Shown: positions 24,198 through 35,558, counted from the first letter of the stretch. The stretch is DNA of 64,000 nucleotides from Druceiella hillmani (GCA_039881145.1 JAYKKI010000037.1:15821501-15885500); one strand, 5' to 3'. Notes: a model not told the origin generated them from the sequence alone. Program-made: numbers and translations.

Positions 24198-27100
24198 TTT
24201 TTTAATTTAATTACAAATTTAATTTTTTTTAATTAAACATTTTATTACATTTTCTCAAAACTATTTCATTATACTTAAATTTACATGTCAATAATTTTTG
24301 CAAGAGGACTAATTAAGCTCCAAGGCATATTTTTTGGGACAATTCATGGATATAATTTTAAACTACACAGAGAACATTTTCAAGTAAAATTCCTCAGATA
24401 TTATTCATCTGTTTAAATAAAATTACTGACACTTTCCACTTTACATTGGACCTATGTATCTTTGAGACGTCATTATATGCTGCCGAATTCAATTACCTCC
24501 ATTGAGATGAGGGTTCAAAGTCTTATATATGAAGTTTTGAATAAGTACTATAAGTTATGGTTTGTATGAAGTAACTCTTACGAAATTATGTCATTCGCAT
24601 TTTACTTTAAAGTATTTCAACTATGTTTGATCATAACATAAATGAAATGACCATACGCTATATTTCGCTTTTATTGAAAATGGCCGATAGAAGTTAAAAT
24701 ATCATAAATGTCAATCCAGCATATTCTACAATACGCGGGACACTTTCTTGGAAACAGTTCTTCACTTTTTTATTTTTAAAGGTAAAAAGATTCCTCAGTT
24801 AGTCTTACATATATCGCAATTCTTGTAGTTGCATTATGAATAAGTTAAATATAATGACAAAATCTTGACATTTACCATTAATTGTCAAATATTAAAATTT
24901 TTTCTTCCCATTTAAATGAAGGTAAAACATTTCACTTGTTATCCTGTAAAATGATAGAAATTTCCTTCTTTCTTTTATTATTTATTATTTAATTAGGCTA
25001 ATAAATTAAAATTTGACGGGAAAATGTTTTGAAGATTTGGAATCTTTGTATAAATAAAAAAAATTACAATGTAAGCAAACTTCTAAACGTGCGATATACT
25101 TTGGATATTGGTAAACAATTTAAACTCATGTTTGGTGCTTTTTCTAAATGTTAATGACACATATTCATGTCGTTAAAAATAATCTCCTCAAGCAGATAGA
25201 AAAGTTAATTCTTTCACTGATGGGGATTGTTAGTACACAATGTGCAATATAATTTTCTTAAATTATTCGTCGTCAAAAATTTGTCTCAGTCCATTGGTTG
25301 ATATTTATTTATTCAATGCATCTATAGTTCAAAATCAGGCCCATAATTACGACGCAAGGCAAACAGGTTGGCAAAAGCATAGGTCGCTTCTCGCATCAGT
25401 GGTCGCTGTTACTCCTAACTATTCTGTAGCGTTTTAGCCATTCAATTACAAACACCACTCCAGCCCCGCTCAACAAGTTACCGGAAAAAGACATGGATCC
25501 AGCAGTGCGCTGCACCTGAAAGTCCCGGCAATGCGCTGCACCTGAAGACTTGTAATCAACGCAAGACACCAACGCGACTACTTCTTAAAGTATTGCAGTT
25601 CAAATAATATTTTCAGGGAAAGTTCAATAATTTTGACAATACTTTTTACATGATTTTTAAATAGTACACTACCGTATATTTTTTGGGCAATCATAATTCA
25701 TGTGTCTTTATGTATTCAGTTAAAGTAACAAATGCACTTCTATCCGTAATCGAAAATTGTTCAAAACTTTCTGTTTTTGAAACAAACCTTGAGATTCCTA
25801 AAAACACTTATCCTCGACCCTTGACGACTTCCGTGAAATCTTTTCGCCGCTATTTTTTCAACTTCCATATGTTACCGTATTAAACATTTTTATTTTTGTC
25901 ATCATTTGTATGAAGATAAATTGTAAATTTTCTTAATGATTTGCAAATTTAATATTAATGAAAAGTTTTATTCAGTTGATCAACGAGCTAATCAATATAT
26001 TTTGATTATTATATATTGCATTGATGGGGTTTTTAAACATGATTAGAATTCATTGCTATCTTCATATTTCTACGACTATGTTGTACTATTTATGTATCAC
26101 AGAATTTCCATTGCCTACTATTTTTTTCTACTTTTATTAAATTTTAGATTAGTAATTGTTAATATTATTTAATTTATTATTGGATTGATATAAATTAATA
26201 TTGATAACTATACTAATGAAATAATTAATACAGATATTGTGTTACCAATTCTTCGTTATTTTATATTAACAAAATTTACAGGACCGTTCGTTGCACCAAT
26301 GCGGATGACAATATTATTAAATATAAACATATATTCATTGGCTGTGGACTACAAACTATTTAGCATTGGAATTATAAATAGATAATTTTTACATATTTAT
26401 CAAAATAAAAACAGTTAAACGGGTTGTAAATGAAATTAAAGTTAAAAATAAATAAAATTTTACAGAATGGTTTTGAATTTGCAAATGATGGCGAAATAAT
26501 ACATACGCAAACGCAAAATAAAACATATACTATATACGCTATAATTAAGAGATCATGGTAGTATCTTCTCTTAATTATAAAGAATAAATAGAAGTTATTA
26601 ACAAGATGTTACGTAACTGCATTTTGCCCTAATACACACTTTCATAAAATGAAGACAAAAACTAGTTTTCAATAATTAAATTTATGTAGAACTGACACGC
26701 GAAGTAAGTTTTTCTCCTTTTTTTTACAATAAAATGTATTCACCATTCCGCAGAATTTTAGTTAAAGAATTTGCAAGGCGTAAATACGAATTTGGAAGGC
26801 GTAATTACGAGTAAATAGAAATATTAGGTCATTAACCACGAAAAAACAATTATAATTTTTCATCCATTAATCCAACGACACGCAATTTTTTTCTTCAGAA
26901 AGAAAGACGTTCTTATTTATAAATTGTCAATTATTAGTGCTCGATGGCAGTCAGTTTGGCGAGGTATTATTTTATCAACTTATTTTAAGTCAATCAAATT
27001 ATTTTATCAATTAAAATAATAATAAAATTAACTATACGTCCGAGTTGTAAATCATCATTTTAGATTTTATTTCATAACGAATGCTACTAACATCTTATTA

Positions 27101-28037
27101 ATGAAAAACTAAAATGAAATAAAATAAACGTGCCGTAATGAAAAATTCGTTGACATTTTTCATTGAAATATTTTAAAGTTTACGTCGTCAGTGAAATAAT
27201 GAAATTTTAACATTAAAGTTAGAAAGAGATATTTTAGCGAAAAAAAGTATTTTGAAGACAACGCGGATACATCTGATTTCTTACTGAAACTCTAAATATT
27301 TTCCCTCGCAGAGATACTCTGCCTCGACTTTAATTGAAATACAACGAGCCAGCAGAATTAGATGATGGCTGCTTTCATGTTCGTTCTAATTGAGAAAATA
27401 AAAATGCGTCGTTCAGCGTCTGATAACGACCTCATTTGTGCACATCAGCTGGTGTCTGGTGCCGTTTAAGCTGCAAATGTCCTCGCTTCAACTGAATTAA
27501 AGATCTTATTTATACGAGAATTAGAACTGCCGTACAACAACCGTTAGCAGACATTTTATTTTAGTTTTTGTGTTCTCTGAGGTCTTATGATTGACACTTA
27601 TGAATATTTTACGAAATTTGACAATTATTTTCTGATTAATTTCAACAATTTAGTTTATAGAAATGTGTCAGTGCTAAATCAAATATTTTTGTAAACCGAA
27701 TATCCCATATCAGTGAATAAAATTAAGAGGCAGCAAATGCTTTCTTATTTTTGTAAATATATCTCTTCGTTGGTCATAAAAATTAAGCGAAAGATTATCG
27801 TTTAAATAAATATACATAAACATCATGATCTTAAAACCACCGATACGATTTTTACTAGAAATAGTCCCATTTTCTAGAATTCTGTATCTCAAAAGGAAAA
27901 GCGGAATCCTCACGAGGTCACTCATGTGTCTGCCTGTTTGTCCGTTACAGTTCTTTTCTTCGTACAAACGCTTGATGTAGATGACGATATTAACACGCAT
28001 TAACTTTTTTCAAAATATTCATGGAAGAATTAAGAAC
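24198..28037. other. AT-rich stretch with two GC-richer islands
   Basis: 25320-25590 is distinctly GC-richer and holds two copies of a ~26-base unit containing ATGCGCTGCACCTGAA (about 25503-25550). The overlapping frame 25240-25437 has no domain. 27300-27560 is also GC-richer with balanced composition and no long frame; it has several TAATTG/TTAATT cores and a CAGCTG E-box. A hairpin with 13-bp arms (TATAATTAAGAGA) lies at 26540-26579. Other open frames (25683-25883, 27710-28000 minus) show nothing recognisable. Confidence 0.4.
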
Positions 28038-28046
28038 ATGCACGCT

Positions 28047-28077
<31 letters not shown>

Positions 28078-28106
28078 TCGCACACACACACACGTGCACG
28101 TGTGTA
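28038..28106. repeat. (CGCA)n-(CA)n microsatellite
   Basis: About nine CGCA units followed by CA dinucleotides, ending in a CACGTGCACGTG palindrome. Confidence 0.93.
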
Positions 28107-28639
28107 AGAGCAGATGGAAAATTTCAGTAATTTATTTATTTCGGATAGAAAGTACCAAATGTCATAAGGCTACTGTCAACGATTTGATAAATTGTGTTCA
28201 GGTTGGCAATAGTATAAACGAATGGTTGTATGAATATTTTATTTTTCTCCTTTTTAATAAGTAATTTAAGAATAAAAAATATATGATAATGGAAATGCAG
28301 ATAGTTATCATTATGGTTCTCTTCCATACTTAGTGAATAAAAATTATTGGCAATTATTTGTTACTAGTATTTAGTAATTAAAAACTAAATTTATAATTTT
28401 ACAAGTTTCAAATAAAATCAGTTAAAAACTCTTTATTTTCCTTTCTTTCAGGGTAATTAGGCTAAAATTTAATTATTCATGGGCAATAATTTGAAAAGAA
28501 TATTATAAATTCATTGAAGAATTTAAATTAAAAAGTATGTGAGAATGTGTCAAGATTCAGTACTGAATAAAAAAAGCTTATTATTATTGTAATATGTTTA
28601 TACATACATATACATGCGCACGTGTATGCGTGTGTGCAT

Positions 28640-28763
28640 GTCAGGTGAAAATCCTGCAAATCACATTGACAAAATACATGATTAATTAATGAAAGTTAGT
28701 AGTAATCCTTCGTTGGTAGTCGTGACGGCGGTCAATTTCATATAGATTGAAATTTCATTTTCA
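28640..28763. repeat. Unknown dispersed repeat, copy 1
   Basis: About 115-124 bases, similar (roughly 85% by eye) to 30121-30235 in the same orientation. Shared blocks include ATCACATTGACAAAATACAT, ATTAATTAATGAAAGTTAGT and TTGGTAGTCGTGAC. This copy has a 9-base insertion (AATCCTGCA) near its left end. It is flanked on both sides by TG/CG-rich microsatellites. No TIR or coding motif found. Confidence 0.8.
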
Positions 28764-28900
28764 ATGTACGCGTGTGCGTGGTACGTGAGCGTGGTGAGTG
28801 AGCGTGTGAGTGTGCGTGTGCATGTGCGCCCGCGCGTTTTTGGGATGTTTTTGTGTGCGCGTGCGCGTGCGTGCGTGAGTGTGTGTGTTAGTGTTTGTAT
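28764..28900. repeat. (GT/GC)n-rich microsatellite tract
   Basis: Irregular GTGCGTGT and GTGAGC repeat. The Cys/Val/Arg-rich 62-codon frame through it is a by-product. Confidence 0.85.
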
Positions 28901-28903
28901 ATG

Positions 28904-28964
28904 TAGTTTTCAATTTTCATGCATACACACACATGTGTGTATGTGTGCATGAAAATTAAAAACT
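28904..28964. repeat. Long near-perfect hairpin with CA/TG core
   Basis: Left arm TAGTTTTCAATTTTCATGCA and right arm its near-exact reverse complement (TGCATGAAAATTAAAAACTA) flank an ACACAC/GTGTGT core that is itself self-complementary. The stem is about 30 bases with almost no loop. The symmetry extends beyond the simple repeat, so it is not merely a microsatellite effect. Confidence 0.8.
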
Positions 28965-29437
28965 AATTCCGGTAATTTATTTCGAATAGACGAATAGAAT
29001 GACAATTCTGTTATATTATGGTTTTAGACTTTACTACCCGCGATATGTCGAACACAACAGTTGTGTGACTCCTGTCGAATTTTTATAACTTTTCCATACC
29101 AATTAACACGGCGGTGAATCTAAGTTACGATCAATTCATGTTCTCAACTTAGTACGAAGTTTCTTAACTCCTTAATATTCATATAGAACTTTCCGTACTT
29201 GACTATGACTTGCCTAAATCTGCTTATAGGTTACGTTTTTCTTAGCCTTTTTATAAGTTGATCTGCATTGACGTTAGCTTAATTGTCACTATTGAAGAAC
29301 TTTTCTCAAGTAGATCATCACTGAAATCGGTATGACCCGCTTAATCTTGTTAAACCAGTTGCAACCGTAGTGTGCAGGGGACTTTACCATAAAATGTTAA
29401 TCGATCTCGATCGTAACTTTGTTGCCTTTGTTGCACG

Positions 29438-29536
29438 CTCCCACGCACGCACGGCGCACGCACGCACGCACGCACGCTGCTCGCACGCACACACGTACGG
29501 CCGCACGCACGCGCGCATTTATAAATATATATATAA

Positions 29537-29591
<55 letters not shown>

Positions 29592-29593
29592 CA
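29438..29593. repeat. Compound microsatellite (CGCA)n-(TATATAAA)n-(TA)n
   Basis: A CGCACGCA tract (29438-29516) is followed by TATATATAAATATA units and then pure TA to about 29586. Frames of His-Ala-Arg and Tyr-Ile on both strands come from the repeat. Confidence 0.93.
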
Positions 29594-30120
29594 TACATAA
29601 ATGTTAATTTTAAATTTGAGATTTTGGATATGTGACGAGAAATTATTTGCACTCTGCTTTAAAATATTAAGCCGATAGAAATATTAAATATTAAATTGGA
29701 GCACATTGCTAGACGAATTATCTTGCCTCAACACAAGCCTTTCTTGGTGAAGTTAGCAATTATCATAAACGATTTTTTCACTTTTTAGTTTCCAACTGAA
29801 AGCTTTCCATGAATTCCTCGAATATGGAAAATATGTTAAAATAATCTAAATCCACTATTTCTCATATTCATTTTAATTACGGGTGATTTCAGAGTATAAA
29901 AGCTAGAAATAATATATAATATAGCCTGCAAATGATAAAAATAATATATTACACACCAGAAATAAATAATAAACTATCCGTTTCACATTCATTTGCAATT
30001 AGTTCAGAGTGTTCAGTATTAACGAAAAATTCACTAGACCCTTGTGGAATTTTTTTCACCTATATATTTCAAAATATTTTATTTCGAGGTCTCTTACAAT
30101 TTTAGAATAATATAGTTTTC

Positions 30121-30235
30121 GTCAGGCGAATATCACATTGACAAAATACATTATTAATTAATGAAAGTTAGTGGTAATCCTTTGTTGGTAGTCGTGACAG
30201 CGGTCAATTTTACGTGGATTGAAATTTCCTTTTTA
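30121..30235. repeat. Unknown dispersed repeat, copy 2
   Basis: Direct-orientation copy of the 28640-28763 repeat, about 1.48 kb away. It overlaps the start of a 64-codon frame (30161-30355, ATG start, no recognised domain), so that frame's N-terminal half is repeat-derived. Confidence 0.8.
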
Positions 30236-30708
30236 ATAACTTCCAAAAGTCAAAAGCGTGCAAAGTACTTTTGTTGTGAATGCAAGTTACGTTCGATGCA
30301 CATGAACATGCGTTCACAAAATTATAATTGTTGGTTGCATGCAGTAAGCGAATGACTAGAGAAACATTTGTCTACATTTGCCTTCCTTTAATGTTTGCAT
30401 AATTTATATTATTAATAAAAATTTGTCAACATCAAATGTTATACTCAAACTAGGGATCATCAAGGGATCTACGTAAATTAAGCATTAGTTACGTACTAGT
30501 TTTAGTTAGTACGACTTTTGTACGAAAGTCGGCTTATTTGCTGTTAGATAGCTTTGACTGGAGCAATACATAGAAACGCAAAATGAAATGAAACAAAACA
30601 TTTTCATATGACTCACTCGCAGGTAATCAGTTTTATATATAATGTCAATGTGGTACAGTTACTGATAAATATAATTATAGAATGAGAAATATCGTCAAAA
30701 AAAAACCG

Positions 30709-31123
30709 CTTATAATAAAAAAAACAGTGAGCCGTCACGGGACGCCTGGCAGATGTGACGTACAAGTAATATACATAAAAGACAAGATTATTACAGGAAC
30801 TAAATATAGCGTAATGAAAAAATAAACTATTACAAATTTCTTACAAAAAATCATGACTTTATTTAAAATAAATATTTATTTACAATTAATACAAAAATAA
30901 TAAAGCACAGGTTATGTGTACCGTAGTGAACAACAGCGTCGAACTGAGTGAGGAGGGGGTCGCGTAGTCGGTTGCGTGACACGTCGCCATACCATACACT
31001 CTACTACATATAGACTATATATATACCTTAGTATAGCGTGGCGACCCGTCGCCACGGCAAGCGTCGCCACGTCAACGATCCGGTTTATACCTGCGCCTAT
31101 AGATGTTTCACATCAAAAATACA
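30709..31123 (-). mobile_element. LTR-like dispersed repeat, copy A
   Basis: Inverted copy of 46040-46472. Within it, 31112 to 30754 (minus strand) begins TGTGAAACATC and ends ...GTCACA, LTR-like TG...CA ends. Inside are TATATATATAG, CTCAGTTCGACG (initiator-like), then AATAAA-type signals (AAATAAATA). Outside the LTR-like end both copies share about 45 more bases containing GGCGTCCCGTGACGG, so the mobile unit may be larger than an LTR. This copy has lost about 12 bases at the 3' end relative to copy B. The class is unproven; LTR remnant or a short non-autonomous element are both possible. Confidence 0.6.
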
Positions 31124-33328
31124 CTGCAAACTCTGTTTGTACACTTCTTAAAAAACATTATAACAATTTATTTTTTGGAAATTGTAAGCTCAGTATTCTT
31201 TGTAATGGGTATTTATAAAACTGATTTTCACATTTTTTCAAATCTGATTGAATAAAAAAAAATTTAATTCAAAAAGTAATTTTTTAATTATAACAATATG
31301 ATTTTTAAAATAGTCTTCCAATTGTAAGAAAAAAACATTTAGAATTATTTTATTATGTTTCATTATTAGGGAAAGATAGGCATATAACATGAAATAATTT
31401 TTGTACAACCTTGAAATATAGCACCAAGGAACTTTTAAATCTAAATACAAAACAAAGTAATTAAAATAACCTTTCGCTTAGCTTCAAAATATATTTACAA
31501 ATTGTAGCTTACACGGCGGGTTATGTAGTGTACCCCGTGAAAGCTTTGAAAATATATTTATTTATTATAAAGTTAATTTATGATAATATATTACTATTTA
31601 GACAAACCAATTGAGATAACAATACATTAGCTATGAGCGAACTCTGTGACGATCGGTGGCCATCTGAATCATTTCATCAGCTTGGTGTTGGTTTATTGTT
31701 TCGCTTATACGTCGATCAGATTTCTTGTAGATTGATATTTATTTTATATTGTACAGCCTTACGACAATCGGTCCCTTAGTAGTTCTTATTTGCTGTTTAT
31801 CTGTCGCGTTCGGCGCTGCGTAAGATATTTAGCTGCTTACTTGCTTAGCGTTATGAGATTATTTTGTATATAATATACTAATTTTACCAGTGATTTTGTT
31901 CACGTGAAAAACCGATATAAGAGATTATTTTTACATTTTTATCTTTCAATTTCTTTTTTAGGTTTTTTAATATCTTTTTTTAAGTAGAGAAGATTTTCTC
32001 AGTTCACCACCATCAGATTTGTTATTTGGTGGGAGAAAATAATACTTTCAAAGCAAACGGTATGTTGGTCGCAACCGTTGCGATACCCGGAATATTTACT
32101 CTGGCAACATTTGCAGTCTCGCCAATGTTATCGGTACTCGCAAACACGGCGAAGGGAAAAATAAGGAGGCTAAGGCTGGCCCAACACAGGGCGTAAGTTG
32201 CAAGTGGGTCGAATATGAATAGGGTAAGGACAGACGGACTACTGACCTTCTCGGGTCAAATATTATATTATATAATTGCAGGATAATTTTTGTTTACACC
32301 TCTGAAAACCATTTCTTGACTCGCTTCATATATAAAATTACATCAAAAAGACGTGTTTTTGCGAACATAGGTCTTTCTTTTCAAAGTTGTGCAAACTTAA
32401 ACTTTTTATGTCGGATAGTTCGGTGTCTTCTTTTCAAATACAAACCTTTACCAATCTGTTTTTTTTGCTTTCCAAATTAAATAAATGTGTTATTGATATT
32501 ATTATGTAGAATACATGATATCGACTGTCCACAAGTGAAAAAAAAATCAATGCGATTAGACAATTATTGAGTTTACCTCGAATTAACAACTCACAACTTT
32601 CCTTTTTTATATTATTATAGATATCTTCACTTTAGTGAACTTGTTCAGGAAATTTTATTATTGAATTTTACAAAAAAATGTTAAAGATTACTACGTATAT
32701 ATTAATCCAGTATATTGAAAGAACTTTTACATGAAAGTAAAATGAGAATATTCAAGTAAGCTATAGTTAATAAAAAAAATTAAGATTTCTGACAAAAGAA
32801 AACGAAATTGTCAAGAAAATAAATATAACAAGCTTTAAATTCAGATAATATTTAAAATTAAGTTTCCTTAAAAAAATTATTCACTTGTGTTTGTGTTTGT
32901 GTTATTTAACATCAGCAAAGCTATATTGCCGGATTTTTTTGATTTCGTAGCTTAATAACTTTATGGAATCTTAAATAGCTTATGGTTTAACCGTTTAATT
33001 GCTTGTAGTTAGTGCAGAGAATCCAGCAGTAAAATATTCTCTACCACATCAAAGTTAGCTTACTACATTAAACATTTACCAGATTGGTTAATGAAAGTTC
33101 AATCTAGTTATCCAGCTTGAGCTTTCATGAGCTTAAACCTCATTTCGAAAACTGCAAAGTTTATCACAGTACGCATCTTATTTTTTATATTGGGATAATC
33201 TCAAGACAAATATTCTTTATTACAAGTTTGCTGACGTAATTAGATACCGAACTAAAATATTTTAAATATTAATAGAAAAAAAAATCAACAAAACTGACTG
33301 CAAATATTGAAGCCATGAAGAAAATTAC

Positions 33329-33329
<1 letters not shown>
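31124..33329. other. Mixed stretch with a GC-richer segment at 31620-32260
   Basis: 31500-31545 contains ACGGCGGGTT...ACCCCGTG. 31620-32260 is GC-richer than its surroundings and ends with an ATG frame described separately. Strong pyrimidine tracts followed by AG occur at 31940-31965 and 31972-32002. No retroelement protein motif was seen. A minus frame at 31238-31450 is low-complexity. 32260-33329 is plain AT-rich. Confidence 0.4.
32062..32196 (+). CDS. Hypothetical small membrane-type ORF (44 aa)
   Basis: ATG at 32062 opens a 44-residue frame ending TAA at 32194-32196. The frame is open upstream to about 31990 without another ATG. Residues 2-24 are hydrophobic (LVATVAIPGIFTLATFAV) with a helix-compatible pattern. 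The C-terminus is basic (KGKIRRLRLAQHRA), resembling a single-pass anchor with a positive tail. Codons are GC-richer than in surrounding sequence. Upstream pyrimidine tracts ending in AG (for example TTTTCTCAG at about 32003) could act as splice acceptors, so it may be part of an exon. I recognise no family. Chance is possible at this length. Confidence 0.22.
   Translation: MLVATVAIPGIFTLATFAVSPMLSVLANTAKGKIRRLRLAQHRA

Positions 33330-33380
<51 letters not shown>
33330..33380. repeat. (TA)n microsatellite, left flank of the DD41D transposon
   Basis: About 25 TA units directly abut the left terminal inverted repeat at 33382. TA is the target of this transposon superfamily, so the element probably landed in the tract. 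Confidence 0.95.
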
Positions 33381-33381
<1 letters not shown>

Positions 33382-33384
<3 letters not shown>

Positions 33385-34689
33385 GGCAGATTTCAAAGTT
33401 TGAACAAACATATTTTCTGAACGCAACACATAAGAGGGGCGCGGGGGGCGTCATTAGAAGCGCAAGCGGTGCGGATGTTTTAGTAGCCATGGCACAGTGG
33501 AGTAGAGAGCACCGCGCTTTTGCCGTCGAGGCGTACATTTCGAGTAGATTTTCGCTGTCTATAGCACGCCGTCGATTTAATAATCGTTACAGTATTTGTC
33601 GATTACGTGATGGACCATCGATCAACCTCATTCAGTCATGGGTAGCAAGGTCCAGAACTACAGGATCAACATTAAATAGGCCCAGGCCAGGACCTATACC
33701 ATTGGTAGCCACGGATGAAAATGTCGAGCGTGTTATGGTTTCTGTCGTTGAAAATCCCCGTTTATCACTGTGTGCACATTCATCGATATTGGGAATTCCG
33801 AAATCAACTTTACAGGTAATAATGCGAAAAAAGCTCAAGTTCCATCCATATAAAATTCAAATTGTTCAAGATTTACACGATTCTGACTTTGAATTAAGAA
33901 AAACTTACGCGGAGGTGATGTTGTTGAGATTTCGTACTGCTACGCGGATGGGCAACATATTCTTTAATGACGAAGCTCACTTTGACATTGGAGGATATGT
34001 GAATAAGCAGAATTTTCGTTACTGGGATGTCCACAACCCAAGACAAATGCATCAAGAGCCTTTACATAAGCCTAAAGTAACAGTCTGGTGTGCCATGTCT
34101 GCATCTGCAATCATAGGGCCTTCTTTCTTTGAAAATCAACGTGGCCAAACTGTAACTGTGAATTCGGAGAGATATGTCTAGATGTTAAATAACTTTTTCA
34201 GAGTAGAACTACAGAATAGTCCATACTTCAACCAAAACACATGGTTCCAGCAGGACGGGGCCAAAGCTCACACTGCTAATGTGTCCATGAATTCAGTGCG
34301 GCAGTTATTTCCAGAAAAAAACATATCCCGAAACGGTACCGTACCGTGGCCACCTAGGTCACCCGATTTAAGCCCTTGTGACCTTTTTCTTATGGGGATA
34401 CTTAAAATCCGTTGTTTACAAAACAAATCCGAGCACTGTGACACAACTTAAAGAAAATATTCGAGCCGAAGTCAGTAGGATACCCCAGTCGCTTTGCAAA
34501 CGCGTTTTTGAAAACATGCGTGCTAGACTCGAAGAATGTGTCAGACTCGATGGCCGCCATTTGGAAAACGTGGTTTTTAAAAAATGAAATCCGCATTTGT
34601 TGTTATAAAAGTAAAATAAACCTACTTTGTATTAGAGGTGTAGTTTTTTTTTACAATTTTTCAAACATTGAAATCTGCCACTGGACAGC

Positions 34690-34692
<3 letters not shown>
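33382..34692 (+). mobile_element. Tc1/mariner-superfamily DNA transposon (DD41D type)
   Basis: Terminal inverted repeats are visible. Left is AGTGGCAGATTTCAAAGTTT at 33382; right, read inward on the minus strand from 34682, is AGTGGCAGATTTCAATGTTT. The right end extends outward by CAGGCTGTCC to 34692 and is then flanked by TATATA. On the left the corresponding 10 outer bases are missing and the inner repeat abuts (TA)n directly. The element is therefore about 1.31 kb with a trimmed left end. It carries one transposase pseudogene and an AATAAA at 34615-34620 downstream of it. The superfamily is secure from the DDE motifs and TA flanks. Confidence 0.9.
33489..34587 (+). pseudogene. DDE transposase, DD41D spacing, one stop and one frameshift
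   Basis: The best start is the ATG at 33489 (MAQWSREHRAFAVEAYIS), because the sequence before it is TIR and TA repeat. The N-terminus (residues 1-110) is a helix-turn-helix DNA-binding region of the DUF4817 kind, then SLCAHSSILGIPKSTLQVIMRK, a second HTH. Catalytic blocks are IFFNDEAHF (Asp codon at 33969), WFQQDGAKAHTA (Asp at 34254) and PPRSPDLSPCD (Asp at 34380). There are 41 codons between the last two, the spacing I recall for rosa/VISITOR-type DD41D elements. A TAG at 34179-34181 interrupts between the first two, and a one-base insertion just after the third Asp (about 34383-34392) shifts the frame. The C-terminus ends at TGA 34585-34587. All three catalytic residues remain, so decay is recent. 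Confidence 0.9.
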
Positions 34693-34746
<54 letters not shown>

Positions 34747-34768
34747 TATATATATATATATATATATA

Positions 34769-34819
<51 letters not shown>
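34693..34819. repeat. (TA)n with two TGTACA interruptions, right flank of the transposon
   Basis: About 127 bases of TA repeat with interruptions at about 34741 and 34769. Frames of Tyr-Ile on both strands are artefacts. Together with 33330-33380 it suggests a single original TA tract split by insertion. Confidence 0.95.
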
Positions 34820-34821
<2 letters not shown>

Positions 34822-35073
34822 ATGTTTTAAAATCTCCAAGTAATTTACATACTTACGCAATGGGACATTTCATCAGAATTAAACATAACACTTCCTTTGC
34901 TGAATTATGAAATATTTTGTTTGACCTGGGGTGGCTTATTACAATTCTAGTGGTTATTATATTCCGCATGTAAAATTCACTCGAAAAGTGTTGTTTTTAA
35001 GACCCCTGACCTTAGCGCTTAAAGCTACACCTACGTTCAAAGTAATAGTTGAACATTTTATTTTTTCATTAGG

Positions 35074-35259
35074 TTGCCTCCAAAAAAGTTCAGCAAATTA
35101 GAACTTACTCTACAGCATTTGAAATCTTCAGTTTCTACCCAAGATTTAATTAAGAATGTGATCACAAAATTGGAAAGGATAGTCATCCATATTAATAATA
35201 TTTTAGAATATCTGTTTGATTTCAAATTTAAAATCAAAAATTATCCATCAAAATTATAA
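35074..35259 (+). CDS. Possible terminal exon (about 60 codons), unknown protein
   Basis: TTTTATTTTTTCATTAG ending at 35072 is a good 3' splice site (pyrimidine tract plus AG). The sequence after it is open to TAA at 35257-35259. The frame encodes a Lys/Leu/Ile-rich helix, FSKLELTLQHLKSSVST then QDLIKNVITKLERIVIHINN, with heptad-like spacing of hydrophobic residues that could form a coiled coil. There is no ATG at the start, consistent with an exon rather than a whole gene. I know no homologue, and such a frame could arise by chance in AT-rich DNA. Confidence 0.2.
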   Translation: MPPKKFSKLELTLQHLKSSVSTQDLIKNVITKLERIVIHINNILEYLFDFKFKIKNYPSKL

Positions 35260-35558
35260 CTTAATTCACGAATTATTTAAAAAATATTAATCAAAGCCTA
35301 TTACTTAATATCTAAGTGAAGAAATAAGTATTTTCGACAGGTGTAAACTTTACGGAATAAGTTATGGAAGTTATATTAGATTCGAGCCTATTCTGAACAC
35401 TTGATAAGTGAAGACATGTTCTCAGCTTTGGTTATTAGACTTTAATATTATGATTGAAATAGTTTATCTGAAGAATACTATTTCAAAAGACTCGTATTTT
35501 GTGCCCAGAAACTCATAGAAACAATCTTGTACCGATTTAACAACAGTCTGTATACCTC

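Noticed and set aside
28021..29600. Arg/Ala/Cys/Val-rich frames as small proteins
   Set aside because: All derive from GT/GC/CA microsatellites.
33315..33488. ATG at 33315 as the transposase start
   Set aside because: The first 58 codons read through the TA repeat and the terminal inverted repeat; the ATG at 33489 fits the protein family.
34182..34451. Second 89-codon frame as a separate gene
   Set aside because: It is in phase with the upstream transposase frame and separated only by a TAG; both belong to one pseudogene.
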